From contig NZ_JAUSZJ010000002.1 of NCBI RefSeq assembly GCF_030817475.1, forward strand, positions 4,044,626-4,108,625: a stretch of DNA of 64,000 nt, in the 5' to 3' direction. This DNA comes from Streptomyces sp. V2I9. Lineage in GTDB: Bacteria > Actinomycetota > Actinomycetes > Streptomycetales > Streptomycetaceae. The position numbers were made by a program, and so were the translations under genes. The notes beneath the pieces are model-generated. The model was given only the letters and a program-made list of their open reading frames with translations, had not been told where the DNA came from and ran no database searches. Positions 49,697 to 58,852 of the stretch are shown here, piece after piece. The number at the start of each line of letters is the position of its first letter. The stretch's first letter is position 1.

Positions 49697-51387
49697 CCGT
49701 GATCGATATCAGCCCGTCCGTGATGCAGTTCCTTCTGGCGTTCATCGTCGTGGCCCCGCTCCTCGGGGCCGCCGCGGCCCTGCTCCCCGCCCCGCCCGGC
49801 CTGAAGGGCACGAGCCCCGACCAGGCCGTGCTCCGCCACGGCGTGACCGTCACCGGGGCCGTCCTCATCGCGGCGATCGTCCTGGTCGCCGGCTTCGACC
49901 ACGGCCACCCCGCCACGATGCAGGCCACCACCGACATCAGCTGGATCCCGGCGCTCGACGTCCGCATCCACCTCGGCATCGACGGCATCTCGCTCCCCCT
50001 CCTGGTCCTGACCGCGCTGCTGACCTTCCTCTGCGCGCTGTACAGCTACTTCAAGCCCCCCGCAGGCCCTTCACCGAAGGCGTTCGTCGCCCTCGTCCTC
50101 GTGCTGGAGTCCGGCACCCTCGCCACCTTCGCCGTCCTCGACCTGCTGCTCTTCTTCCTCGCCTTCGAGATGGTCCTCATCCCGATGTACTTCCTCATCG
50201 CCCGCTGGGGCGGCGACCGGCGGCAGGCGGCCGCCTGGAAGTTCATCCTCTACACGCTGCTCGGCTCGGTCGTCATGCTGCTGGGCCTCCTCCTCATCGG
50301 ACTGAGGAGCGGCACCTTCGACATGGTGGCACTCGCCACTGACAACGGCCGGGGCCTCACCACATCCGTGCAGGTCATCGCCGTGCTCGCGATCGGTCTC
50401 GGCCTCGCCGTGAAGACCCCGATGTGGCCCCTGCACAGCTGGCTCCCGGACGCCCACACCGCCGCCCCCACGGTCGGCTCGGTGCTCCTCGCGGGCGTCC
50501 TGCTCAAGATGGGAACGTACGGGTTCGTCCGCATCCTGCTCCCCGCCGCGCCGGACGGCATGCGGACGTTCGCGCCCTACCTCGCCGCGTTCGCCGTCGT
50601 CGGCATCGTCTACGGCTCCCTCGCCTGCCTGGCCCTGGCCCGTACCGGCGCCCGGGGCGACCTCAAGCGGCTCATCGCCTACTCGTCGGTCGGCCACATG
50701 GGCTTCGTCCTGCTCGGCATCGCCACCATGACCCCCACCGGAGTCAACGGCGCCCTGTTCGCCAACATCGCGCACGGACTCATCACCGGCCTGCTGTTCT
50801 TCCTGGTCGGTGCGGTCAAGGACCGTTACGGCACCGCCGACCTGGACACCCTCGCCGGAGCGACCGGGGCCGCCCTCTACGGCCGCGCGCCCCGCCTCGG
50901 CGCCCTGCTCGCCTTCGCCGCCATCGCCTCGCTCGGCCTGCCCGGACTGGCCGGTTTCTGGGGCGAGATGCTCACCCTGTTCGGCGCGTACAGCCCGGCG
51001 GAAGGGCTCAGCCGTCCCGCGTTCCGCACCTTCATGGCCGTCGGGGCGTTCGGCACGCTGCTCACCGCCGCGTACATGCTCATCGTGGTCCGCCGCGTCT
51101 GCATGGGGGAGCACACACCCCACTCCCGACGGACACCCGGCGCCCTGGCCCCGGCCGCCCCAGCAGCGCCGGACGCCCCGGACACCGCACCGGCCGGGGC
51201 CACGCCGCGGGCCGCGACCGTCCCTGCTTCCGCCACCACCGCGCAGCCGGCCGACATCCAGCCGTACGAAGCCGCCACCTGGACCCCGCTCGTCGCGCTC
51301 ACCGTCCTCGCCGGACTCTGGCCCGCCGTCCTCCTCGGCCTCACCGACCCGGCCGTGCAGCAGCTCCTCTCGGGAGGCAAGTCGTGA
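49693..51387 (+). CDS. nuoM: NADH-quinone oxidoreductase subunit M
   Basis: A 564-residue antiporter-like subunit. Conserved elements are FLAFEMVLIPMYFLIARWGG (TM5 Glu), KTPMWPLHSWLPDAHTAAPT (TM7 with Lys), and GDLKRLIAYSSVGHMGFVLL (TM8). A Pro/Ala insertion of about 55 residues (APAAPAAPDAPDTAPAGATP) lies between the last helices, in line with the low-complexity additions in B, C, J and K. The GTG start overlaps the nuoL stop. Confidence 0.94.
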   Translation: MTVIDISPSVMQFLLAFIVVAPLLGAAAALLPAPPGLKGTSPDQAVLRHGVTVTGAVLIAAIVLVAGFDHGHPATMQATTDISWIPALDVRIHLGIDGISLPLLVLTALLTFLCALYSYFKPPAGPSPKAFVALVLVLESGTLATFAVLDLLLFFLAFEMVLIPMYFLIARWGGDRRQAAAWKFILYTLLGSVVMLLGLLLIGLRSGTFDMVALATDNGRGLTTSVQVIAVLAIGLGLAVKTPMWPLHSWLPDAHTAAPTVGSVLLAGVLLKMGTYGFVRILLPAAPDGMRTFAPYLAAFAVVGIVYGSLACLALARTGARGDLKRLIAYSSVGHMGFVLLGIATMTPTGVNGALFANIAHGLITGLLFFLVGAVKDRYGTADLDTLAGATGAALYGRAPRLGALLAFAAIASLGLPGLAGFWGEMLTLFGAYSPAEGLSRPAFRTFMAVGAFGTLLTAAYMLIVVRRVCMGEHTPHSRRTPGALAPAAPAAPDAPDTAPAGATPRAATVPASATTAQPADIQPYEAATWTPLVALTVLAGLWPAVLLGLTDPAVQQLLSGGKS

Positions 51388-53054
51388 TCGTGGACCCCGG
51401 TGCCACCGCCGGCACTCTCCTCGCGCAGGCACCCGGCACGCCCGACATCGGCGCAACCGCCGGAAGCCTCGCCGTGGCCGACACCTCCAGCCTCGGCGCA
51501 ACCGCCGGAAGCCTCGCCGCAGCCGACGCCCCCAGCCTCGTCCAGTCCATCGACTGGCTCGCCATCGCGCCGCCCACCCTCACCGCGGCGGCCGCCCTGC
51601 TCGTCCTCGTCGCCGACCTGTTCCTGCCCGCGCCCCGCAAACGGCTCCTCGGCTACGGAGCCCTCACCGCCCTCGCCGCCGCCCTGGCGCTCCTGATCCC
51701 CCTGCGCTCCGGCGACCGGTCCACCTTCTGCGTCACCACCGGCACCCAGGCGTGCAGCTACACCGTCGACCACTTCACCGTCGTCATCCAGGCCCTCGTC
51801 CTCGGCGGCGCGTTCCTCACCGTCCTGCTCTCACTCGACGACACCCGCACGCTGCCGGCGGGGGAGTACTGGTTCCTGCTCCTGGCCTCCGCCGCCGGGG
51901 CCGCCCTCCTGCCCGCCGCACGTGACCTCGCCACTCTCGTCGTCGCCCTCGAAGTCGCCTCCCTGCCCGCCTTCGCCCTCGTCGGCATCAAACGCGGCGA
52001 CCGGCGCTCCTCCGAGGCCGCGCTGAAGTTCTTCCTCTCCTCCGTCGTCGCAACCGCCGTCATGCTGCTCGGCGTCAGCTTCGTGTACGCCTCCACCGGC
52101 ACCCTGCACCTCACCGAGGTCGCCGCCCGCCTCGACGACGTGCCCCCGGTGCTCGACACCCTCGCCAAGACCGGCGTGGCTCTCACCCTCGTCGGCTTCG
52201 CCTTCAAGACGGCCGCCGCGCCCTTCCACTTCTGGGTCCCCGACACCTACGTGGGCGCGCCCCTCCCGATCGCCGCGTACCTCTCCGTCGTCGGAAAGGC
52301 CGTCGGGTTCTCGGGCCTCATCCTGGTGACCGTCATCGCCTTCCCCTCCTACGCCGACGTCTGGGGGCCCGCCCTCGCCGTCCTCGCCGCGCTCACCATG
52401 ACCGTCGGCAACGTCGCGGCCGTCCGCCAGCGAGCCGACCGCGCCCGCAGCGCCGTCAGGCTCCTCGCCTGGTCCTCCGTCGCCCAGGCCGGCTACCTGC
52501 TCGTCCCGATCGCCGCCGCCGCGTACTCCAGCGACGAACAGATCGGCTCCACCGTGGCGTACGCCCTCATGTACGCCGTCGTGAACCTGGGCGCGTTCGC
52601 GGTGGCCGCGCTCGTCTCCCGTACGCACCCCGGCCACCGGCTCTCCGACTACCGGGGCCTGTACGCCACCCGCCCGGCGGCCGCCCTGGCGCTCGGGTTC
52701 TTCCTGCTCTGCCTGGCCGGACTGCCGCCCGGCATCATCGGGCTCTTCGCCAAGGTGACCGTCTTCTCGGCCGCGGTCGACGCGGGCCTCGGCTGGCTCG
52801 CCGTCGTCATGGCCGTCAACGTGGTGATCGCTCTGTATTACTACCTTCAGTGGACCGCGGTCCTCTTCCGCGCACCGGACGGAACCCCGGAAGCGGCCGG
52901 GCCGGACACCGGGAAGCCGGCCGTCGCCCCAGCGCGCCGATTCCACGCCCCCACCCCCCTCACCACCACGATCGCCCTCACGGCCGCCACCGGAATCCTG
53001 CTCTCCGGTGCCCCGCAGATGGTCCTGCGCTTCGCCGCGGTCAGTCTTTTCTGA
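51384..53054 (+). CDS. nuoN: NADH-quinone oxidoreductase subunit N
   Basis: A 556-residue antiporter-like subunit. The GTG start overlaps nuoM. The first 50 residues contain an ATAGSLA duplication before the first helix. Motifs are LATLVVALEVASLPAFALVG (TM5 Glu), KTAAAPFHFWVPDTYVGAPL (TM7) and RLLAWSSVAQAGYLLVPIAA (TM8). It ends the operon. No NuoD, E, F or G gene follows; mscL comes next after 115 bases without a clear terminator. Confidence 0.94.
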   Translation: MIVDPGATAGTLLAQAPGTPDIGATAGSLAVADTSSLGATAGSLAAADAPSLVQSIDWLAIAPPTLTAAAALLVLVADLFLPAPRKRLLGYGALTALAAALALLIPLRSGDRSTFCVTTGTQACSYTVDHFTVVIQALVLGGAFLTVLLSLDDTRTLPAGEYWFLLLASAAGAALLPAARDLATLVVALEVASLPAFALVGIKRGDRRSSEAALKFFLSSVVATAVMLLGVSFVYASTGTLHLTEVAARLDDVPPVLDTLAKTGVALTLVGFAFKTAAAPFHFWVPDTYVGAPLPIAAYLSVVGKAVGFSGLILVTVIAFPSYADVWGPALAVLAALTMTVGNVAAVRQRADRARSAVRLLAWSSVAQAGYLLVPIAAAAYSSDEQIGSTVAYALMYAVVNLGAFAVAALVSRTHPGHRLSDYRGLYATRPAAALALGFFLLCLAGLPPGIIGLFAKVTVFSAAVDAGLGWLAVVMAVNVVIALYYYLQWTAVLFRAPDGTPEAAGPDTGKPAVAPARRFHAPTPLTTTIALTAATGILLSGAPQMVLRFAAVSLF

Positions 53055-53169
53055 GCCCTCCCGCGCCCGAAAGATCGGTTTGCCCGACGCCCCCGCCACA
53101 GGGCATGGTCTTGGCTGCATACGTCACGTATTCGGCGTGAACGCATCAGGATCAAGAGGAGAGAGAGCA

Positions 53170-53628
53170 GTGTTGAACGGGTTCAAGGACTTCATCCTGC
53201 GCGGGAACGTCATCTCGATGGCGATCGGTCTCGCCATCGGGGCCGCCTTCACCGCCGTCGTCACGGGGTTCAGCAACGCCTTCATCACCCCGCTGATCGG
53301 TCTGGCCACCCGCGGCACCGGAGACTTCAGCAAGGCCACCTTCACCGTCGACGGCGTGAAGTTCCCGTTCGGCCTCTTCGTCAGCGCCGCCATCGCCTTC
53401 CTGATCACCGCCGCGGTCCTCTACTTCTGCGTCGTGGTCCCCATGGCCAAGGTGCAGAACCGCTTCGCCAAGGAAGAGGCCCCCGACATCAAGGCCGCCC
53501 TCCGCGACTGCCCGCGCTGCTTCAGCGAGATCCCCTCCGTCGCCTCCCGCTGCGGCCACTGCACCAGTGAGGTCGAGCCCGACCCCGAGGCGCTCGCCCT
53601 CGCCAAGCTCCCCGCCCAGCAGCACTGA
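53170..53628 (+). CDS. mscL: Large-conductance mechanosensitive channel with zinc-ribbon tail
   Basis: A 152-residue channel. The N-terminal amphipathic helix is LNGFKDFILRGN, the pore helix VISMAIGLAIGAAFTAVVTG, and the second helix FVSAAIAFLITAAVLYFCVV. It opens under membrane tension to relieve osmotic shock. The tail adds a two-CxxC motif (CPRCFSEI and CGHC, about residues 116-137), a likely zinc ribbon not found in E. coli MscL. The GTG start has AGGAGAG upstream. Confidence 0.9.
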   Translation: MLNGFKDFILRGNVISMAIGLAIGAAFTAVVTGFSNAFITPLIGLATRGTGDFSKATFTVDGVKFPFGLFVSAAIAFLITAAVLYFCVVVPMAKVQNRFAKEEAPDIKAALRDCPRCFSEIPSVASRCGHCTSEVEPDPEALALAKLPAQQH

Positions 53629-53912
53629 CCGCAGGCCGACACCGCACGCCCCGTACCCCCGAGGCGGCACTGCTCCGCCGCACCCTCCCGTCCCCACCCC
53701 GACGCCCTCCGCCACCCGTACGGCCCAGCGCCCCTTCGTACGGGGCCGGGGGCCCGATCAGCGCGAACACGCGGCACGGCCCCGCCCTCCGGCCGCACGC
53801 ACAAGGGAACTAGCTCCTCTCGCCTGGCGTTGACCGGTACAGGAGGCTCCACTGGGGAGTGGAGCACCACCACGCAAAGGGTTCCCCTGCTGCACCACTT
53901 GGAGGGCGTACC

Positions 53913-54776
53913 GTGCACCGCCGGCACAACGGGCTGAAGACCGCCGTACTCCTCGGGGGACTGTCCGCACTCATCATCCTCATCGGCAGTTTCTTCGGCC
54001 GTACGGGACTCGTCGTCGCGCTTCTGGTAGCCGTCGGCACCAACGCGTACGCCTACTGGAACAGCGACAAGCTCGCCCTGCGGGCCATGCGCGCCCGCCC
54101 CGTGAGCGAGTTCGAAGCGCCGCAGCTCTACCGGATCGTCCGCGAGCTCTCCACCGAGGCCCGCCAGCCGATGCCGCGCCTCTACATCTCCCCGACGCAG
54201 GCGCCCAACGCGTTCGCCACCGGCCGCAACCCGCGCAACGCCGCCGTCTGCTGCACCGAGGGCATCCTCCAGATCCTCGACGAACGGGAGCTGCGCGGCG
54301 TCCTCGGCCACGAGCTGAGCCATGTCTACAACCGGGACATCCTCATCTCGTCCGTGGCCGGGGCCCTGGCCTCCGTCGTGATGTTCCTGGTCAACTTCGC
54401 CTGGCTCATCCCGGTGGGCCGCTCCAACGACGACGAGGGGCCCGGCCTCTTCGGCATGCTCCTGATCATGATCCTGGGGCCGCTCGCCGCCTCCATCATC
54501 CAGCTCGCCGTCAGCCGTTCCCGCGAGTACGAGGCCGACGCCTCCGGGGCCCAGCTCACCGGTGACCCGCTGGCCCTCGCCAGCGCCCTGCGCAAGCTCG
54601 ACGCCGGGACGAAACAGCTCCCGCTGCCCCCCGAGCCGAAGATCGAGACCGCGAGCCACATGATGATCGCGAACCCTTTCCGTCCCGGACCGGGCATGGC
54701 GAAGATGTTCTCCACCCATCCGCCGATGGCCGAGCGCATCGCCCGACTAGAACAGATGGCAGGTCACCGTCCATGA
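53913..54776 (+). CDS. htpX: M48 family membrane metalloprotease (HtpX)
   Basis: A 287-residue HtpX-type protease. Two N-terminal helices (LKTAVLLGGLSALIILIGSF and TGLVVALLVAVGTNAYAYW), zinc motif HELSH with Glu in SREYEADASG, and two internal helices are present. The family degrades damaged membrane proteins. The GTG at 53913 follows GGAGGG by 6 bases and gives the standard length; a frame extends to 53859. It overlaps the YccF gene by ATGA. The 53629-53912 gap shows no gene. Confidence 0.9.
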   Translation: MHRRHNGLKTAVLLGGLSALIILIGSFFGRTGLVVALLVAVGTNAYAYWNSDKLALRAMRARPVSEFEAPQLYRIVRELSTEARQPMPRLYISPTQAPNAFATGRNPRNAAVCCTEGILQILDERELRGVLGHELSHVYNRDILISSVAGALASVVMFLVNFAWLIPVGRSNDDEGPGLFGMLLIMILGPLAASIIQLAVSRSREYEADASGAQLTGDPLALASALRKLDAGTKQLPLPPEPKIETASHMMIANPFRPGPGMAKMFSTHPPMAERIARLEQMAGHRP

Positions 54777-55165
54777 AAACCATCCTGAACATCATCTGGC
54801 TGATCCTCTGCGGATTCTGGATGTTCCTCGGCTACCTGCTGGCGGGCGTGCTGCTCTGCATCACCATCATCGGCATACCCTTCGGGCTCGCCGCCTTCCG
54901 GATCGGCGTCTACGCCCTCTGGCCGTTCGGCCACACCGTCGTCGACCGCCGGGACGCCGGCTCACCCTCCTGCGTGGGCAACGTCCTCTGGCTGATCCTC
55001 GCCGGCTGGTGGCTCGCCCTCGGCCACATCACCACCGGCATCGCGCTGTGCATCACGATCATCGGCATCCCCCTGGGCATCGCCAACTTCAAGCTGATCC
55101 CCGTCTCCCTCATGCCCTTCGGCAAGGAGATCGTCCCCACCGACCAGCCCTTCGCCACCCGCTAG
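54773..55165 (+). CDS. YccF-domain inner membrane protein
   Basis: A 130-residue membrane protein made of two YccF units, each with a helix pair and the motif ITIIGIPFGLAAFRIG or ITIIGIPLGIANFKLI followed by a PFG turn. No biochemical function is established for the family. It is coupled to htpX, so it may serve the same envelope-stress response. Confidence 0.85.
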   Translation: MKTILNIIWLILCGFWMFLGYLLAGVLLCITIIGIPFGLAAFRIGVYALWPFGHTVVDRRDAGSPSCVGNVLWLILAGWWLALGHITTGIALCITIIGIPLGIANFKLIPVSLMPFGKEIVPTDQPFATR

Positions 55166-55274
55166 CCGGACCCGACGGACCCTCACGCCCCGGCTTCGGC
55201 AGCCCCCGAGCAACCGAACACCTGCCCGCCGCGTCTTGGAGACCAAGACACAAGCGAGGGGTAGGCGCAACGAC

Positions 55275-55547
55275 ATGGGCATCATCAGTTGGATCGTTCT
55301 CGGCCTGCTCGCCGGACTCATAGCCAAGATCCTGCTTCCGGGGCGCGACCCGGGAGGCATCATCGGCACCACCCTCATCGGGGTCGCCGGGGCCTTCGTC
55401 GGCGGCTGGCTCTCCAGCCGGTTCCTGGACCGGCCCATCAGCAACGACTTCTACGACACCGCGACCTGGATCGCCGCCATCGCCGGCTCCCTGGTCCTGC
55501 TGATCGCCTACCGGCTGCTGTTCGGCCACTCCCGCGACCGCCGCTGA
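55275..55547 (+). CDS. GlsB/YeaQ/YmgE family stress membrane protein
   Basis: A 90-residue protein with three helices (ISWIVLGLLAGLIAKILLPG, GIIGTTLIGVAGAFVGGWLS, ATWIAAIAGSLVLLIAYRLL) and the DPGGIIGT loop of the transglycosylase-associated family. It is commonly induced by stress. Start 55275 gives the family N-terminus MGIISWIVLG. It lies 109 bases after the YccF gene and is convergent with the AlkB gene. Confidence 0.85.
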   Translation: MGIISWIVLGLLAGLIAKILLPGRDPGGIIGTTLIGVAGAFVGGWLSSRFLDRPISNDFYDTATWIAAIAGSLVLLIAYRLLFGHSRDRR

Positions 55548-55639
55548 CGGCGAGCCCGCCGCGGGCCACAGGGCCGGCCGGTGGCACCCGCAGACGTCGA
55601 GCGCACACCCGCGCCTGCCGCCCGTGCCGGAGAAGGACG

Positions 55640-56506
55640 TCAGGCCGCCATCCCGGTCTCCCGCAGCGTCAGGTTCAACCGGCCGGCCCGCAGCCCCGCT
55701 GCCGGGTCGGCCGTTCCCGCGTACACCTTCGGCACCCCGTGGAACGCGAACCGCGACGGCCCGCCGAACACGAAGAGATCCCCGGACCCCAGCTCGACAT
55801 CCGTGTACGGACGGCCGCGCCCCTCCGCGTTCCCGAAGCGGAACACGCACCTTGCCCCGATGCTCAACGACACCACAGGAGCGCCCGACCGCTCCTCCTT
55901 GTCCTGGTGCATGCCCATCCGCGCGGTGGCGTCATAGAAGTTGATCAACGCGGTGTCCGGCGCATACGCCCGTGCCGCCTCCTCGTCCCCGTAGGCCTCG
56001 GCCACCGCCGCCCGCCCCAGATCACCCAGCCAGTCCGGGAACGGGGCCACACGGGCGCCGTTCACGTCGTCAGCCGTACGCGCGTACCGGTACGGCTGCC
56101 AGTGCCACCCCAGGCACACCGTCCGCACCGACATCACCCCACCGCCCGGCAGCATCGTGTGCCGCAACGGGACCGGCCCCCGAGCCCACCGACGGCACGC
56201 CGCCACCAGCTCCGCCCGCCGCTCCTGCGCCAGCCACTCCGGCACATGGACGGCCCCCGGCGCGACCACCTGCCGCGGCCGCCGGAACAGCCCGTCGAGG
56301 GAAGGGCCGCCAGCTGACCCGCCGCCAAGGGGCGGCGGGCCGCTCGACTCAGGACCGTCGGAGTACGGCTTGTCCGGCGCACGACCGTCGGAGTACGACT
56401 TGTCCGGGGGAGGGCCGTCGGGGAACGGCCTGTCGGGCGCACGACCGTCGGGGAACGGCCTGTCCGGGGACGGGCCGTCGGAACGCGGCGGGAGTGGGGG
56501 CGTCAC
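55640..56506 (-). CDS. AlkB-like Fe(II)/2-oxoglutarate dioxygenase with repeat-rich N-terminus
   Basis: A 288-residue protein. The catalytic core spans about residues 90-288. Iron ligands are His and Asp in RMGMHQDKEER and His in FHGVPKV. The 2-oxoglutarate Arg lies in RLNLTLRETG. AlkB oxidatively removes methyl groups from 1-methyladenine and 3-methylcytosine in DNA. The first 50 residues are a PDGRAPDRPF-type decapeptide repeat not found in E. coli AlkB. The GTG start overlaps the ogt stop (GTGA), so the two repair enzymes are translationally coupled. Confidence 0.9.
   Translation of the reverse strand: MTPPLPPRSDGPSPDRPFPDGRAPDRPFPDGPPPDKSYSDGRAPDKPYSDGPESSGPPPLGGGSAGGPSLDGLFRRPRQVVAPGAVHVPEWLAQERRAELVAACRRWARGPVPLRHTMLPGGGVMSVRTVCLGWHWQPYRYARTADDVNGARVAPFPDWLGDLGRAAVAEAYGDEEAARAYAPDTALINFYDATARMGMHQDKEERSGAPVVSLSIGARCVFRFGNAEGRGRPYTDVELGSGDLFVFGGPSRFAFHGVPKVYAGTADPAAGLRAGRLNLTLRETGMAA
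56356..56475. repeat. 30-base tandem repeat encoding the AlkB N-terminal decapeptides
   Basis: Four units beginning CCGTCGG at 56356, 56386, 56416 and 56446, plus a partial fifth. Alternate units are most alike, so a 60-base unit may have duplicated. All copies are in frame. Confidence 0.85.
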
Positions 56507-57105
56507 GGTTCCGCCCGCCCGCCTTCGATCCCCAGCAGCAGCTTCTTGCGCTCCAGCCCGCCCGCGTATCCCCGCAGCGCCCCGTCCGCCCCGATCACCC
56601 GGTGGCACGGCCGCACGACCAGCAGCGGGTTGCGCCCGATCGCCGTTCCCACCGCCCGGACCCCCGCGCCCGAGGCTCCGACCCGCGCGGCGATCTCTCC
56701 GTACGACACCGTGCTCCCGTACGGGATCGTCTCCAGCGCCGCCCAGACGCGCCGCTGGAATTCCGTGCCCACGCCCTCGGCCACCGGCACGTCGAACCGC
56801 TGCGACCGCCCCGCGAAGTACGCCTCCAACTGCCGGACGACCTCCGCGAACGCCTCGGGGGCGTGGCCCCAGCCGTCCTGGACGACCGCACCGCCCTTCT
56901 GGCCGGGCACCGACAAGGAAAGCAGCCGGACCGCACCGGCCACGGCCGTACCCGCCCCGCCCACCGGCGACACACCCACGGCCGCCCCGTCCACGGGGGG
57001 ACCGCCCTCCGCGGGCCCGTCCACCGCCGTCGCGTCCGGCACCTCACCGACCAGCAGCAACTCGCCCAGCGGGCTCTCCACCCGCGCGTACACCGTCGTC
57101 GTCAT
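56503..57105 (-). CDS. ogt: Methylated-DNA--protein-cysteine methyltransferase
   Basis: A 200-residue suicide methyltransferase. The active-site motif PCHRVIG follows the helix-turn-helix block IPYGSTVSYGEIAARVGASG and AIGRNPLLVV. It removes alkyl groups from O6 of guanine. Residues 28-60 contain an unusual Gly/Pro/Ala-rich insertion (DGPAEGGPPVDGAAVGVSPV). The ATG at 57105 has a GGAAGTGAG ribosome-binding region. With the coupled AlkB gene it makes a two-gene alkylation-repair operon. Confidence 0.9.
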   Translation of the reverse strand: MTTTVYARVESPLGELLLVGEVPDATAVDGPAEGGPPVDGAAVGVSPVGGAGTAVAGAVRLLSLSVPGQKGGAVVQDGWGHAPEAFAEVVRQLEAYFAGRSQRFDVPVAEGVGTEFQRRVWAALETIPYGSTVSYGEIAARVGASGAGVRAVGTAIGRNPLLVVRPCHRVIGADGALRGYAGGLERKKLLLGIEGGRAEP

Positions 57106-57318
57106 CGCCTGCTCACTTCCCCGGTCCGTACCGCCCAGTGTGCGCCCGCCCACCGGACCGCTACCGGCGGTATTCGGACATGGCACCCGCGCCTCGGCCC
57201 GTAACGCGGCCGGGAACACGAAGAGGCACGCCGTCGAGGTCGGCCTCGGCGGTGTGCCCCTGGGGTGTGTCCGGCGGACACCGGCCGTGCTGCGGATTCC
57301 AGCAGCCGGCTGCCGTGC

Positions 57319-57807
57319 CTACCGGTAGTTCACGAACTGGATCGCGAACTCGAAGTCCTTGCCCTTCAGCAGCGCCTGAACGGCCTGGAGGTCGTCCCGG
57401 CTCTTCGAGCTGACCCGCAGCTCATCGCCCTGGACCTGCGCCTTGACACCCTTCGGGCCCTCGTCGCGGATCGTCTTCGCCACCTTCTTGGCGTTCTCCT
57501 GGGAGATGCCCTCCTCGATGGAGGCGAAGATCTTGTACTCCTTGCCGGAGAGCTGCGGCTCACCGGCGTCCAGCGACTTCAGCGAGATGCCGCGCTTGAC
57601 CAGCTTGGACTGGAAGATGTCGAGGATGGCCTTGACGCGCTCCTCGCCGTTCGCCTCCATCAGGATCTTCTCGCCCGACCACGAGATCGAGGCGCCCGTG
57701 CCCTTGAAGTCGTAGCGCTGGGAGATCTCCTTGGCGGCCTGGTTGAGGGCGTTGTCGACCTCCTGCCGCTCGACCTTCGAGACGATGTCGAAACTGGAGT
57801 CGGCCAT
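57319..57807 (-). CDS. YajQ-family nucleotide-binding protein
   Basis: A 162-residue protein matching YajQ over its whole length: SSFDIVSKVERQEVDNALNQ at the start, then SLKSLDAGEPQLSGKEYKIF and the ending GKDFEFAIQFVNYR. Family members bind nucleic acid or nucleotides; cyclic di-GMP binding is reported in some bacteria. It is monocistronic. The adjacent plus-strand tRNA-Tyr is divergent. Confidence 0.92.
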   Translation of the reverse strand: MADSSFDIVSKVERQEVDNALNQAAKEISQRYDFKGTGASISWSGEKILMEANGEERVKAILDIFQSKLVKRGISLKSLDAGEPQLSGKEYKIFASIEEGISQENAKKVAKTIRDEGPKGVKAQVQGDELRVSSKSRDDLQAVQALLKGKDFEFAIQFVNYR

Positions 57808-57972
57808 GACGTGTGGCTCCTTGCGTCGTATGTGCGGGGGATACGAGCGCAAGCCTAGCCACCGCCACCCCCGGCAGCCGCCGATCAATGAGGTGGCGGA
57901 GCACCCCTGACCATCAGGTATCGTTTACGTCGTCGCCAAGGAGATCAGCACGAGATCCGACGCGTCGTTCGA

Positions 57973-58054
<82 letters not shown>

Positions 58055-58061
58055 CGCGAAC

Positions 58062-58096
58062 GAAGCCCCCGACCAGTCCTTCTGGTCGGGGGCTTC
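58062..58096. terminator. Terminator after tRNA-Tyr
   Basis: A perfect 15-base stem (GAAGCCCCCGACCAG and complement) with a 5-base loop, followed by TTCGTTG. It ends the tRNA transcript 7 bases downstream and may also serve the convergent gene at 58162. Confidence 0.9.
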
Positions 58097-58161
58097 TTCG
58101 TTGTCCGGGGGCCCGAGGGGTCGCGGGCGGCCCACCGCCCGCGAAGCGCCCCCGGCTCCGG

Positions 58162-58818
58162 TCAGTTGCCCGCGACGTCCTTCACGGCCACCGTCACCGG
58201 CTTGTTCCCGGAGATCGCCTCCAGGGTGAGGCCCGCCGTGGCCGGGGTGTCCAGCAGCTCCAGCAGCGTGGCCGCCACGTCGTCGCGGGGGATCGGGCCG
58301 CGGCCCGTCGAGGCGGCCAGGAGGATCTGGCCGGTGCCCGCGTCGTTCGTCAGCATGCCGGGGCGCAGGATCGTCCAGTCCAGTGCGGTACGGGCGCGTA
58401 CAGCGGCGTCGGCGGAGCCCTTGGCCCGCAGGTACACGTCGAAGACCTCGTCGCCCGCGTGGTCGGGGTCGGCGCCCATGGAGGAGACGACGAGGAAGCG
58501 GCGCACGCCCGCCGCCTCGGCCGCGTCGGCGAACAGCACGGCCGAGCCGCGGTCGACGGTGTCCTTGCGTGCGGTGCCGCTGTTCGGCCCCGCGCCCGCC
58601 GCGAAGACGGCCGCGTCCGCGCCGCGCAGCACCTCCGCGACCTGTTCCACAGTGGCCGATTCGAGGTCCAGCACAGCGGGTTCGGCGCCGGCGTCGGTCA
58701 GGTCCTGGCTCTGTTGGGGGTTGCGGATGATCCCTACGGCTTCATCCCCGCGGGCGGCGAGCAGCCGCTCCAGCCGCAGTGCGATCTGTCCGTGTCCACC
58801 TGCGATGACAATGCGCAT
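58162..58818 (-). CDS. NAD(P)-binding SDR-like protein
   Basis: A 218-residue atypical SDR. The nucleotide loop is IAGGHGQIALRLERLL at residues 5-20. Family features include VFAAGAGPNSG, FLVVSSMGADPDHAG and WTILRPGMLTNDAGTG. The Tyr-x-x-x-Lys pair is present as YLRAKGSAD. These YwnB/NmrA-like proteins act as reductases or redox sensors. It is monocistronic or co-transcribed with the amidohydrolase 34 bases upstream. Confidence 0.85.
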   Translation of the reverse strand: MRIVIAGGHGQIALRLERLLAARGDEAVGIIRNPQQSQDLTDAGAEPAVLDLESATVEQVAEVLRGADAAVFAAGAGPNSGTARKDTVDRGSAVLFADAAEAAGVRRFLVVSSMGADPDHAGDEVFDVYLRAKGSADAAVRARTALDWTILRPGMLTNDAGTGQILLAASTGRGPIPRDDVAATLLELLDTPATAGLTLEAISGNKPVTVAVKDVAGN

Positions 58819-58852
58819 ACCACCGACCGTACGCCCGAGGGCGGGGCCGTGC

